From Phellopilus nigrolimitatus (taxonomy: Eukaryota > Basidiomycota > Agaricomycetes > Hymenochaetales > Hymenochaetaceae), in assembly GCA_021029095.1 (NCBI GenBank), contig JAJOHG010000057.1, positions 62,001-126,000 on the forward strand: 64,000 nucleotides of DNA, given 5' to 3'. Both the position numbers and the translations under genes were made by a program. Each line of letters begins with the position of its first letter. Position 1 is the first letter of the stretch. Of the stretch, positions 1 to 12,005 are shown in pieces. The notes below the pieces were generated by a model that was not told the origin of the DNA, searched no databases, and saw nothing but the letters and a program-made list of their open reading frames with translations.

Positions 1-657
1 TGTTGAGAAAGTGAAAGACGAACGTAGTCAAGAAGCAATGAGTTCTCCGCAGATGCATCTCCTCGGGAAAGATTTATGTATGGCTATCACGACAGAGTAT
101 GAGAAGAGAGCACCCGTAATGCATAACGCAACGCACCTGATATCTCTTTATCAGCCAGTTCTTCGCATCCCAGAGCAGCACAAGCGGTGCCACGAATAAT
201 ATCGGGAAAAAAGACTGTAACAGCACTATATTAATTTTTTGTTTCCGTTAAGCAAACAATACTACGCACTGTCAAAAACTGCTGCGACAAGAACCCGAAG
301 ACGTTCTTCTCCTTAACACTGAAACCTGCGGGGGTTGAAGTGGTTTTCCCGAAGTCGAAAGGATTTCAAATACTCACCATGGTTTTTATTTGAGATACCC
401 AGCGCCACTTCCAATGCAATCCCCAGCATAATCATGAACACCGACGCAGGAACGACAACCCATAACCGCATCTGTGGCGGCTCCTACAAGCAGGTCTGAC
501 CGTCAGCGTCTGCTGCAACCCTAGCACAAACCATACCCACATATGACTTTGGTCGCTCATGCTGCTTGAGCGTCGGAATGAGGTGCGTCGACTCTCTGAA
601 GTTCTTCGTCGACGCCGTCAACGGCGGAGAGAGAGGGCCATTGTCATTGTCGCGCAT
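1..657 (-). CDS. DUF3433-type multi-pass membrane protein, N-terminal part (runs off left edge)
   Basis: Five exons can be joined on the minus strand: 657-541, 483-378, 325-270, 214-137 and 83 to beyond base 1. Every junction is GT..AG and keeps frame. The start is the ATG at 657-655. The translation has a polar N-terminus, a hydrophobic helix ending in LEVALGISNKNHG, then GFSVKEKNVFGFLSQQFLT, a second hydrophobic helix (FFPILFVAPLVLLWDAK) and, in the last visible exon, QPYINLSRGDASAENSLLLD. The order 'SNKN-G..EKNVF..Q-FLT..QPY..L..GDA....LLLDY' is what I recall of fungal DUF3433 proteins. These are multi-pass membrane proteins of unknown function. About 146 codons are visible; the rest lies off the left edge. 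The gene is divergent from the transporter starting at 1886. The family call rests on remembered motif order, not a search. Confidence 0.72.
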
Positions 658-1885
658 GGCTAGATTGTAGGGGTGGGTATCAGGGTAGTTGACGTTGCTG
701 GCTGAGCGTCTCGCCGCACCGTGCTATGTATACATATACAGCGTGTTTGGATACCGAGATGGCCGATCAATTCTGCTGGTGATGAGTGGCAGTGCTCGAC
801 GTAACGAGTACATACAGAAGGCGGTTGAAAGCTGCTTGGAAATTTCAAAAAGTGAATCTTAGCTGAGGAATAGAAATTATAGATATTGCAGCTGGCGCTC
901 TTGCCTTGACTGTTCAGGCTGAAATTCAGATTTTACGACTTTTTCACCTGAGCTCAAATCGGAGGTAAGGGGATGATGCTTGATGGAACTTTGCCAAGCT
1001 GTACATGTACGGCGGCTGATGGTGCAATATAGTATTGACGCAGACTATATATACAAGGACAGGCTCGTGCTTTATATTACAGCGGGCTCTTCTGACTCTT
1101 TGACTCCTCTGAGGCATTCAAGCACAAGCAACAACCCAATCCCGGTGATCACTTGCAAATATAGGCAATTCGGCTCTCCTTGCTTGACTGTGCTAAAAAT
1201 TCGAAATTGCAAATAAATCTCAGTCGCGGCCAAACGGCATGCGTATCCTAAAAAAGAATGGTTTCCCAAGGTTTCTGGGGCTTTTGGAATATCTTGTACA
1301 CTGGTCTGTGCTATTAGTTGAGACTCTGGGCAGTGGAACCCGGTGCGCCTTATTCCGAAAAATAATATTCGTGAGTTATTTCTCGCTGATACGATACAAA
1401 CACCCTTGCGGTTGGAGTAGAAGACTGACGGCTTCGATTTATTTGATGAAACGGTATGCTGCTCGACGGAAATTCACTTTTTCTTTTTTCGGCAGATGAC
1501 GACATATTGAAACGAGGCCTTCCAACGCATTCGCGGAGGTCGAGACGCGAAATTGCATAAGCGAGGCAATTTAGCGAAACGAAAGATTCAAGGAGATCGT
1601 CATCCGTATGTTGTCCGCGCATATGTATATCGCGAGCCTGACATTGTGGTTTGCCATATTCTCGTCGATGATCATGAGAGAACGTTCAACTGTTGTAGAA
1701 GCAAAAAAGAAAAAAGAAAAAGAAAAGTGTCTTTACTAACCATTACATCATTAGGGATTGAATTACATAATGTGCCTATCTTCCAAAGGGCGCGTGCCAG
1801 TTTTTCCGGATTATATGGGCATATCCCCCATGGACAGCAGCTGCTCTTCCTTCTGCAGTCGCCAGCAAAGTCTTCTTTCTTGGAC
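658..1885. other. Divergent intergenic region
   Basis: Roughly 1.2 kb between the minus-strand DUF3433-type gene and the plus-strand transporter gene. It should hold both promoters. Short AT-rich stretches occur (for example around 1045-1055), but no coding frame has family features or convincing splice sites. Short open frames here look like chance. Confidence 0.5.
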
Positions 1886-4204
1886 ATGACACTTTCTGGA
1901 CGCTATCAACCTCTGAGTACGGATGCTCCGGAGTCCTTAGAGATCGGTAAAATATATATCTTCGCCTCTAGACATACAACTGATATCTGGTTTCGATCGC
2001 AATCTCAAGACGACATCAACGCCTCTTATACCAGCTCATCGCAGTCCTCGAATGTGTTTTGGCCTATCACGAATCTTACGAATGGCATCTCCCAAAAATG
2101 TATTTCTCTCGGAAAGACGAATGTAGGATTACTCCTGGTCGCAGCCTCGCAGGCGTTCTTCGCGCTCATGAACGTCGCGGTAAAGAAATTGAATACGTTG
2201 GACCCACCTGTACCGACACTCGAAGTAAGTTCTGCGGATTAAATCTGGACAGGGTTGTGTGCTTATATCTTGTGCTTCTTCAGCTTGTATTAGTACGCAT
2301 GGTACGTATCGATTCATATATTATAATATCCATGATAACACTCAACCAAAACGATCCCAGGGCATAACTTACATATGTTGTATATCTTATATGTAAGCTC
2401 TGTATCGCTCGACCAAGTACTTAACAACGAACTAACAAGTCATCGAAGGCTCTGGAAACGTGTACCCGACCCGTTCCTGGGTCCTAAAGACGTTCGCTTT
2501 CTCCTGGTTTTCCGCGGTTTCTCTGGGTAAGTCTTCACTATCTTCATAATCTTGATATCAATATCTGATAAATTGTGAAAACCCCTGCTTTAGATTTTTT
2601 GGCCTCTTCGGCATATACTACTCATTACAATATCTTTCCCTCTCCGATGCGACAGTGTTGACATTCCTCTCCCCCCTTACGACCGCCCTCGCAGGATGCC
2701 TCTTTCTCGGGGAAGTTTTCAAGCGCAAAGAAGCCATAGCCGGAGGTGATCTAACCATTACTGTACTGAGGGTTTGTAACAGGGCTAATATGATCTGCAT
2801 TTCCGGGGCAGTACTTAGCCTGGTTGGCGTTGTCCTCATCGCACGTCCGCAGATACTCTTCGGTTCGCACTCGGCATCGTCTCCTACGCCGGGAGGCGTT
2901 GATCCTTCTGAGCGGGGCACACCGGGGCAGCGACTGGGCGCGGTCGGGTGAGCATGCCAGCCTGTTAAAACCGCTCGTGAATGTTATTCGAACTTTCTAC
3001 CAGAGTCGCGCTTGTGGGAGTCTTGGGTGCAACTGGAGCATGTAGGTGATTCATTATAGTAAGTTGACTCTAAATTGATCAAAATATCTATCGCACGGTT
3101 CGAAATCTGCAGATACATCTCTCCGCGCGATCGGAAAACGAGCACACACACTTCATTCTTTGACATTCTTTTCATCACAATGTGTTGTCGCCGCCACCGT
3201 TGGGTGAGCTGTTGTTTGCCGTTCGCAAAAATTCCGAGCACTATTTACTAACATCTCTGGTTTTGACTGCGTATTATTTATTTCGCAATTACACAACTGT
3301 GGGGATGAAGAATGCTACTTCTTCAGGAAAAGGTCGTATTTCCGACACGTATTGAGTGGCTCGCGTTGCTCGTTATGATCGGGATATTCGGTTTCCTTGC
3401 GCAGGTCAGTCCTAGCATATACGTGCTAGTCGCTATGAAATAAGCTACTCTTTCATTCAAGGCATTAACATTTAGAATGTTCAGGTCCTTCTAACGTTGG
3501 GTCTTCAGCGCGAAACGGCCGGCCGCGGAGCGATGGCTATCTATGTCCAGGTACGTGCTCAACGCCAGCTTCTACATAGTCTATATGTTTCTAAGAAAAT
3601 CTACTCGATTCTTATTTTTTCGTAATTTGAACCCTGGCAATACTCCAAATAGATTATATTTGCCTCAATCCTCGAGCGCATTTTCTTCCATACGGTGCCA
3701 TCAGCACTGTCCATCACCGGAACGCTCATTATTATGGGTTCGGCTGTGTATGTCGCGGTGCGTATTCAGGTGTCGACATATCTGTTGAGACGAATCACTG
3801 ACTCTCGTTCACTGGTTTTCTCTCCAAATGATTTCTTGTTGTATGCAACACAGATAACAAAACAGTCTACGCAAACTTCTAAATCGAGCGCTCCCGGCGA
3901 TCCTCATGCTAACAGCGAAATCGCGCTTGACCTAGAGCTCGGCGTCGCCGAGCCCGAGACGCAACGATTTTTGGTGCACGACAATATTTCCCTGCCATCT
4001 ATCTTGGAGGAGGAAGGAAAGAAGGCAGATACGAGCAGAGAGCTTGATGTGCTCAAAAGCAAGAGCCAATTATCGCTTGCCTCCGAGTTTGTAGGACAGC
4101 GAGGGGAGGGCCAATTTGCTGTCGGGGAGCTGGAGGCAGACTCAGTCTCCGAGATTGGCGACACTAATGACCATAAGAAAGAACAAGGAAGACGTCCATT
4201 ATAA
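1886..4204 (+). CDS. EamA/SLC35G-like drug-metabolite-superfamily transporter, upstream copy
   Basis: Twelve exons: 1886-2224, 2284-2301, 2361-2392, 2449-2526, 2594-2745, 2812-2947, 3004-3041, 3113-3203, 3311-3404, 3485-3550, 3653-3757, 3854-4204. They give 499 residues. Domain order: polar N-terminus (about 90 residues), first EamA repeat (LLVAASQAFFALMNVAVKKL; SLQYLSLSDATVLTFLSPL), linker with GVVLIARPQ, second EamA repeat (VALVGVLGATGA, then Y..LRAIGKRAHTLHS, GLQRETAGRGAMAIYVQ, LERIFFHTVPSALSITG), acidic cytosolic tail. EamA proteins have about ten helices and move metabolites across membranes; the substrate cannot be read here. Structure is supported exon by exon by the paralogue at 4590-6681, with identical lengths for seven internal exons. 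The last intron (3758-3853, 96 nt) is stop-free and divisible by three, so retention would add 32 residues. Start chosen at 1886 because the upstream open frame lacks conserved sequence. Confidence 0.85.
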
Positions 4205-4589
4205 CTATCTAACCTTAGATCTACGTATAGGCTCGGTTGTAAGGATCTCCTACGGTAGATGTGCTTTTTCTTGGATATTTTTCTTGGATATTTTCGAGCG
4301 TTCATTGGATAAGATCATAGGATTATACATATTGCATTTTTTAGGATTTGCGTCTTCGGTCAATTTCCGGGGCCCCGGGATATGTTCAATCGGTCATCTT
4401 CTGACTATTTTCGTCTCGCAAATCATGCACAAGTGCCAGACTCTCCTCCTCCTCTGTTTGCCGCTCGTACCATTCATGTGTTAACACTGTTGCTGGTCTG
4501 TCAGCCACGATTTCAGCGAGTTGCCGACCCGGTTCTAGCGGGTATATATATGTGGGTCCGTCTACGTCCTGCGCCTGAGAACGCCTATA
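4205..4589 (+). promoter_or_regulatory. Intergenic spacer with TATA-like promoter of the second transporter
   Basis: 385 bp between the tandem transporter genes. It must hold the 3' end of the first and the promoter of the second. A TATATATA run at 4543-4550 lies about 40 nt before the chosen start codon at 4590. No coding frame is supported in between. Confidence 0.4.
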
Positions 4590-6681
4590 ATGACCCCCGG
4601 GTCTTCTGTTTCAGACAGTAGCAGTGCAAAATACTCGCCTCTTCGAGTTAGCGAAAACAGTTCCGACCTAAGGACTGATGAACGACTGCTTTTAACTGTG
4701 GACTCGCTTGATCTTGGACCGCTCAATAGCCGCGATGAACAATATGAAGAACGCTTTCCTTCTCAATATCCGGCACGTTTCCGGCTGCTTAATTATCTTG
4801 CGTTGCTGGAACGTCTGAAAAGAATTACACGCACATCGCTCGTGCAGCGAAATACGGGCTTGCTGCTTGTCGCGTTCTCCCAGCTCTTCTTTGCGCTCAT
4901 GCACACCTCAGTCAAAACCCTTAATGGGCTCGACCCACCTATTTCTGCGTTAGAAGTAAGTGATTTGCCTCAAAGTATGCCTAAATTCGTTTAATAGACT
5001 AAATTTTGACTTTCGTATCTAGCTGGTAGCGGTTAGGATGGTATTTCTCATATCCCACGAGCTTATAATGATTATAATTATATGAATCAACGAATTCATT
5101 TTGTAGGGTCTGACATACATCTGTTGTGTCGCATACATGTCGGTGCTTCCTCTAATCCCGCCTTCCAGAATCTCATAGTTCTTCGATAAAAAATTAATAT
5201 AAAACAATCAGGTTGTGGATGAACACTCCAGACCCACTTCTTGGCCCCAAGGGAGTCCGCCTTCTTCTAGTTTTCCGTGGATTTGCCGGGTAAGCACTCG
5301 TCTAATAGATACTCATAGTTCACGTTGCATAGAAAGATCCTTCGAACAATTAGACGTACTGTATCGGAACCTGAACTGATGGTTGTATCCTTCAGGTTCC
5401 TTCGCGTGTTCGGCGTCTACTACTCGCTGCAGTACCTGTCGCTTTCTGATGCAACTGTCCTGACGTTCTTGTCTCCATTGTCCACTGCATTGGCGGGATA
5501 CATGCTTCTAGGGGAAGGATTCTCTAGGAAAGAAGCTGCCGCTGGGCGTATGTGATGAGTTGAAGATTAAGCCAACTGATTGCTGATGCCCTTATTACCT
5601 TCGTTTCTCCAATCGACCAAAAGTGTTGAGCTTAATAGGTGTAATTCTCATTGCTCGACCACAGTCACTCTTCGGCGGACCTTCATCAGAAAAGGGGCTG
5701 GTCTCATCCTTTTTAAGCCCAATTGATAACTCTGAGGAAGCAACACCATCTCAACGATTGATCGCGGTTGGGCCAGTTTTCTTCTTCTTTCAGGACAATA
5801 TGTACATGCTGACTTTAAAAATAGTGTTGCACTTCTCGGTGTTTTAGGTGCAACTGGTGTATGTAAGTTCAGTCAGCGACTCGTCATATACGAAGGAACG
5901 TTTCTTACGTATGGTCCAACAGATACTTCTATACGAGCGATAGGCAAGCGGATTCACCCGTTGCATTCGCTCATGTATTTTTCGTCCCACTGCGTCTTTG
6001 CTTCTCTTCTCGGGTGCGTTTTTGCTTTCCAAATTCTAGAATTATGCCTGACATCCACGTTTTCCGATCCTGATTTCAGGATGTTAATAGTCCGAGAACC
6101 CTTCGTTTTCCCTCTGCATCTCGTGTGGATCGCACTCTTCCTTCTCGTAACTGTGTTCGGCTTTTTAGCTCAGGAAATTGGTTTCATTAGTTTCTAATAC
6201 GCCCGTTGCATGCTAACCTCCTTTGCTTTTCTTCTTAGGTGTTCTTAACGATGGGCTTGCAGCGTGAGGCAGCTGGACGCGGGACACTGGCTATTTATAT
6301 TCAAGTTTGTGCAATCTCTCCCATACCATATGCGAAACGAATGAACTGATCTATTTTGTGTACTCGATCAAGATCATATTCGCCTCTATTCTTGAGCAGA
6401 TATTTTTCCACACGACTCCGTCTGTATTATCCGTTGCAGGCACAATAATCATCCTGGGGTCAGCTATTTATGTTGCCGTTCGTTCTTTCTTTTGCTGGAT
6501 CGCAAACGTTCATCTGATGCACTATTTGCAGTTGACAAAACAGTCATCACAATCACAAGTTCTTGCGACCGAAGGCCGTACGGTGGAACCCTTAGGTATA
6601 CCACCTAGTGATTTGAATAGTGATTTTGAGCAAGGCAGTTCAGAGTTGGACAGAATAGCGCTTCTACAGCCCGAGAATTAA
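4590..6681 (+). CDS. EamA/SLC35G-like transporter, downstream paralogue with two non-canonical splice donors
   Basis: Exons matched to the upstream copy: 4590-4955, 5023-5040, 5107-5138, 5212-5289, 5396-5547, 5624-5771, 5825-5862, 5923-6013, 6080-6173, 6239-6304, 6373-6477, 6532-6681, giving 445 residues. Both EamA repeats are kept (LLVAFSQLFFALMHTSVKTL; SLQYLSLSDATVLTFLSPLS; YTSIRAIGKRIHPLHSLMYF; GLQREAAGRGTLAIYIQ). Two donors are odd. The intron at 5772 starts GC rather than GT. The intron at 6174 would start GA right after the conserved FGFLAQ. If the GA donor fails, translation stops nine codons later, losing the last EamA helices. A fallback GTAACT donor at 6147 keeps frame but deletes nine residues of a helix. 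The last intron (6478-6531, 54 nt) is again stop-free and a multiple of three. The copy is either a divergent working paralogue or an early pseudogene. Confidence 0.75.
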
Positions 6682-6841
6682 CGTGTAAAAAGCCTCCGCA
6701 ACATGGAACCCACACGAATCTAATTTGATACTTCATGCTGTATATATACTTTGATACTACATGTAGAAACTGGATCACTTGTGGAACTAAATCAGTGGAT
6801 CTCTCCAGTGCGGTGTTTCAGTAAACTCAGCTAACGCTGAA

Positions 6842-6846
6842 TCTAC
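6842..6846. repeat. Left target-site duplication of the Copia element (TCTAC)
   Basis: TCTAC immediately precedes the left LTR and recurs at 12566-12570 right after the right LTR. A perfect 5-bp duplication is what a Ty1/Copia integrase makes, and it fixes both ends of the insertion. Confidence 0.9.
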
Positions 6847-7395
6847 TGTAGCTTGGTGAGACAAGTCCGCGCAACGGCCTTACAGTAGTACACCTAGTAC
6901 GAAGTAAGCTCAGTCGTTTGCGCGGTGTGCGAACGTCTTTTCATATAGCAAACTAACCTAGTACGAAGTAAGCTAGTTTAATGTAGTAATAAGTAAAAGT
7001 ATAATAGAAACGTTATAATGTCCGAAAGCTCACCTCAGTCGTTTGCGCGGTGTGCGAACGTCTGAGGTGGCCATAAGAATAAAGAAGCTTTTTATACTAA
7101 TGGGTTTTCTGGCTGCGGAGAGCCGCTTTTACGATACGGAAAGAGGGGGGAACGATAAAGAAAGATAAAGACAAATAATCAATGAGTAAATGACTATCTA
7201 TCTGGGCAATGTAAAACGAGGGGTGTCGGGCGGCGGTCGGGAGTGGTGCGCGGGTGAACAGAGATCGCGCGCCAGCCAATCCCAGAGCAGGGAGCCTCGG
7301 GCTCGCTGAGCCGAGACACTGCGCTCGTGACCGATCGCTCGAGCACGCAACCAGTGCGTACTCGGCACGGGACTCCGCTGGCTTGGATTCCAACA
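6847..7395 (-). repeat. 3' LTR of the Copia element
   Basis: 549 bp, ending TG..CA. Aligned by eye with the LTR at 12017-12565 it differs by four substitutions, near 7012, 7179, 7319 and 7379. It contains an internal repeat: GTCGTTTGCGCGGTGTGCGA occurs twice, near 6912 and 7038. Confidence 0.95.
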
Positions 7396-7404
7396 CTCCC
7401 CCTC
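7396..7404 (-). promoter_or_regulatory. Polypurine tract of the Copia element
   Basis: On the minus strand GAGGGGGAG directly abuts the TGTTGG start of the 3' LTR. A purine run in this position primes plus-strand DNA synthesis in LTR elements. It overlaps the pol stop codon at 7405-7403. Confidence 0.8.
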
Positions 7405-10400
7405 AAGCCGAGAGGAGCCCGAGCGCGGCCGCGAAATGCTTCACCTTGAACGAAGGGAGTGGCTTCGTGAGCGCGTCGGCAACCATGTCGGCGGTCGGGC
7501 AGTACGTCAACTTGATGGATCCGTTTTCGCAAACCCAGCGCAGGAAGTGATAGCGAATATCGATGTGCTTTGTGCGCGCGTGGTATTGGTGATCCTTCGT
7601 GAGGGCGATGGCAGACTGGTTGTCGGAGAAGAGGACAGTCGGTCCGTCGATCGGCTTGAAAATTTGCGTGATGAGCTGGCGAAGCCAAATCGCCTCCTTC
7701 GCGGCGTGCGTCGCCGCGACGTACTCGCTCTCGGTCGTCGAGAGCGAGACAATCTCCTGTCGTTTCGAATACCAGGAAACAGCTCCGCCGTCAATCAAAA
7801 AAGCATTACCTGAGATCGCGCCGTCCCTGCATGCTCCCATCCGCATCAGCGTACCCCTTCATTCCACCATCCCCCGCGTCTCCAGTTCCTCCGTACGTGA
7901 GCCGGAGCTTGCGCAAGCCCTTCAGGTAGCGAAAAACCCGCTTTACGGCCTCCCAATGCGCGGGTCCGGGGTCGTTTGAGAAACGCGACAGTAGCGTCAC
8001 GGCGAACGCAATGTCCGGCCGTGTCGCCATCGCCGCGTACATGAGTGATCCAAGCGCTTCGCGATACAGGTACGCCGCGCATCTGGGCGTGGTCCTGCGC
8101 GGTCTTCGGGCCCTGCGTGCTGTGTAAGTGCAGGTTCGGGTCCATCGGCGACGAAACGGGCTTGAGTTCCTCAAAATTGAAACGGCCGAGGATGGAGTTT
8201 ATGTATGCTGATTGCGACAGTGAGAGCGTCTTTATGTCGCGGTTTCGTTGGACTTCGATTCCCAGCAGCCAGTGCAGTGAGCCTAGGTCCGTAACTTCGA
8301 CATAGCGAGACAGGCCAGCCTTGAGTGAGGACACAAGCGAGGCGGTAGTGGCAGCGATCGTGCAGTTGTCGACATGCACGACGACGATGGTCACATCACA
8401 CCCATCGTGACGGAAAAAGACTGCTTGGTCCACGTCACAACGTGTCAATCCAAGCTCGTCGACAAATATCCATGTCAGTTTCTGGTACCACCTCCGTCCA
8501 CTCTGCTTCAACCCATACAAGGTCTTGCGCAACCTCAAAACTTTCGTGCCCGCATCGCGCGGTGCATATCCGGGAGGGTGCCGCATGAAAATCACCTCAT
8601 CCGGCTCTAGCTCACCGTTAAGGTAAGCTCCCTTGATATCAACTTGCTCGAGCTCCAGGTCCAATCGCGCGGCCATCGCGAGTGTCGCACGGATGGATGC
8701 AAGCTTCGCAACGGGCGCGAAGGTGTCGAAGTAATCGATCCCCGGTACCTGGCTGAATCCCTGCGCGACAAGTCGAGCTTTGCGACGGACGACGTTTCCG
8801 GCCGCGTCCTTTTTTATCTTGAAGACCCACTTGGACCCGACAACGTTGGCACCCGCCGGAGGCTCCTCCAGCACCCACGTACCAGCCGCGCGAAGTGTCC
8901 CCAATTCCTCATTCACCGCGCGCTCCCATTCCGACCATTCCGGCAGGCGTTTCGCCTCCGCGAGCGAGCGCGGCTCGAGTCCCTCGGCCTCTTCCATCGC
9001 GGCCGCAAACTCATATTCGACGTCGTAATCGTCTTCCTCCACCGCCAGGTTCGCGGCCTCCTCCTCCTGATCAACATACTCGCGCAATGTGCGCATTCCT
9101 CGCGGAACGGCACCATCACGGCGCCAATGCGACGGCGCTCCCTCTCCGGACTCCAGGCGCTTAAGATAAGCCGATGGCGCGCGAACTCGCCGTTCGCGCG
9201 GCTCTTGTGCTTCCGCCGGAAGATGAGACGCTGCTGGTCTCTCCGGGGCCGGCTGTGGCTGTTCCGCTGGTGGATCGCTCGCTGGTTCGGTGGGATCAGC
9301 GGATCCTTGGGGATTTTCGGCGGGTGGTGGCTGCGTCGACGGATTTTCGGCGGGCGGTGTCGCTGTCGGCGGTGAGTTTTTCGATGTCGTTTCGTTCTCT
9401 ACTCCACCGTCAAGTTCCTCCCCCTCAAGACGACTCGAAATGTCTCCGGGGTCGAAATATACATTACGCTCGACACTGATTGTTTTCTTTTCCGGCCAAA
9501 AAATCCTCTGCCCGTTTGAGGTCTTATCGAAACCCATCCACCGGCCTTCACGCGCGCGCGGGGCGAGCTTAGAGCTCGTGTCGTCGTGCACCCAGCACTT
9601 GGATCCCCAGACGCGCAGTCCGCGAAGATCGGGTTTCCGCCCGGTCATCGCTTCGTGCGGCGTCTTGTCTTTCAGCGCGCGGGTCGGGGTTCGGTTCTTC
9701 AACCAAACGGCGTGTCCAGCCGCCTCCGCCCACAAAAACTTCGGCATCCGGCTCGCGTGCAACATCGCGCGGACCTTCTCGAGTATTGTCCGGTTTAGCC
9801 GTTCCGCGACGCCATTGTGTTGCGGAGTGTCGTGAACGGTAAGTTTTTGCTTTGTACCTTTACTATTCAAATACATGACAAATTCTTTGCCAGTGTATTC
9901 GCCGCCGCGGTCCGAATGAAGGATTTGGACCTTCGCATTCATCTGGGTTTCGGCCCAGGCCTCGAAATGACGGTAAGAACGAAAAACATCGCTCTTTTTC
10001 TTCAGCAGGTATAACTTCGTCACGCGCGTCGCATCGTCCGTGAATGAGACATAGTAGTGTCGCCCGCCAAGCGAACGAGTCGGCGATGGTCCCCATACAT
10101 CGCTATGGACCTCGCCTCCGAATTGCGCAGCGCGCTCTCCGTCTCGTTCACGCGCGATCATGCGGCGCGTCGCTTTGCCGTATACGCAGGACTCGCAGAG
10201 TGTCGGCGTCGGTCCAGACGTGTCGAGCCGCAACCCCGTAACCCATCCATTGCGTACTAACCGCTCCGCAACCTTAGGCGAGATATGGCCCATGCGAGCG
10301 TGGAGCTCCATGAGGCTCAACGTCTCCTCGGCCGCATTCGCCGCGTCGCGCAGCGTTGGGTCGGCCGACTCGTGAGCAAACCGGTACAGGCCCTTACTGG

Positions 10401-11943
10401 AGCGCAAAACCTCGCCAATGCAATTCCCAGCCGCGTCGCGGAGAACACACTTGTTCCCGCCGAAAACTGCGAAGTAGTCCGCACGATCGAGCGCGCCGAC
10501 GGACACCAGCGTGAATCCGACTTCGGGAGAATAAAGAACTTCGGTAAGCGTTAAATTTGTCGGTGTCTCACCATTCGGGAGTTGAATAGCTAAATCTCCC
10601 TCTCCCATAGCGTGAAACGTCTGCTTGTTTGCGGCGTGCAAACTCTTCGGCGCCGTCTCGACGAAATTTGTGAAGTCCTCGCGGTACGGCGAGATATGGC
10701 GCGTAGAGCCCGAATCGAGGATCGCGCGACGCGCATCGTCGCTTTCGCGAAGGTGAATAACCTGCGCGATCTCCTCTTCATCGCTATCCTCCTCGCTCAC
10801 GTCGCTTTCGGGGTACGAGCTCGAAAGCTCGTCATCCTCGCTGTCCTCGTCGTCAGACCAAAAATCAGCCGGCTCGCTGGCTTCGCTATCGGACATGTCA
10901 ATGAGGTCGGGCATCGAGCCCGTCTCATCGTCTTCGTCATTCTCGTCATCCGACGAGTCCCAGGCTGCGTTACAGCAGTCCCAAACACCATCCGAGTCCG
11001 AGCCCGAGTCGACAGCCGCGTTTGCGCTGTCCTTCGGCTTCTCCTTGCCCGACGGTTTCCTCGGCTTCGGGCACTTCGCGCGAAGATGCCCGGTCTCGCC
11101 ACAGTTCCAGCAAGCTCCGCGCGGTTTCGCGTCGTTTCTCGGCTTGCCTTTCGGCGCAGTACTGACATATAGCGCTTCGTCCTTCTCTTTAGGTCCACGC
11201 GCGGGTTCCTTTCGCTTCGCGAGTCGCTCGCGCTTCTGGCGGTCGGCCTCGTCCGATATAATATGGATCAAGACCTCAGGATCGACTTCGCGGAGTGAGG
11301 CAGCCTGCGCATCGGTGAGCGGCTGCGCTGTGATCGACGCGACGTTTCGTGCCGCAATCTCCGCCGAAGTTAGCTGCGCAGACGCGAAGGTCGCCAGCCG
11401 GTTCGGAATTGCAGTAATAATTGTCGAACGGAAATCCTTGTCGGAGATCTCAACACCCGACTGCGCCAGCGTCTCGCGGCGCATACGCAAGTCACTCAAG
11501 AACTCGCGGACGTCGGCATCCCCGGGGCATCGTGTCTCGAGGAATTCAGTACGTAGCGAAGTCTGCGCGAAGGCCGACTTCGACGTAAACTCACGTACCA
11601 CCGCGTTCCAGCGCGCGGTACAATCCGCCAAGTTTCCGACTTGAATAAGGGTCGAGTCGGCGAGGCGCTGAGACAGTAAGTACATCACGATGTCTTCGTC
11701 TTTGTCCCAGGTCTCACGGCGTGCGTCAAGGTCGTCATTCGGATCGGCTTGACCATTCGCTACCGCAGCAGTAGCGACAGCAGCAGCAACCGGCTCGGGG
11801 CGCGTTGACGATCTGTCGAAGTGCCCCCACTTCCCTTTCGCCTTCACGGCGGCCTGGAAGCGCATCCGGTATATCACCCAGTTCGCTCCGCTCGTCGCGA
11901 GCTTCGGAACTGAAGTAGGGAGGGTGTCGTGCGAGCTAGACAT
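7403..11943 (-). pseudogene. Copia gag-pol polyprotein gene with two frameshifts in the RNase H region
   Basis: An intact minus-strand frame runs from the ATG at 11943 for 1365 codons. Order: Gag (WVIYRMRFQAAVKAKGKW near the start); CCHC zinc knuckle CWNCGETGHLRAKC near residue 280; acidic linker; protease DSGSTRH near residue 410; integrase zinc domain (HARMGH..CESC) near 545-590; integrase core with SDVWGP, HSDRGGEY and HNGVAERLNRT; reverse transcriptase (KWVFKIK, GIDYFDTFAPVAK, LYGLKQ). The reverse-transcriptase box reads VVVHVDNC, so the second Asp of the usual (Y/H)VDD is Asn. Homology then leaves the frame: a one-base change near 8068 moves it to the 8174-7806 frame (YREALGSLMYAAMATRPDIA), and a second shift near 7838 moves it to the frame ending at 7403. 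That last frame carries RNase H motifs (SWYSKRQ, LSTTESEYVA, FSDNQSAIAL). One translation product cannot cover RNase H. Confidence 0.92.
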
Positions 11944-12005
11944 GAGTGGCGAAAATTGTGTATGTCGTACAAAATGAAAATTCGGCTTCGCTCAGTGGCT
12001 AGCAA

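Noticed and set aside
3695..3853. Reading the last intron of the first transporter as coding
   Set aside because: The paralogue has an unrelated insert at the same place with splice sites at both edges, so it is treated as an intron, with retention kept as a hypothesis.
8639..11644. Plus-strand frames up to 249 codons within the Copia element
   Set aside because: Antisense shadows of the gag-pol frame.
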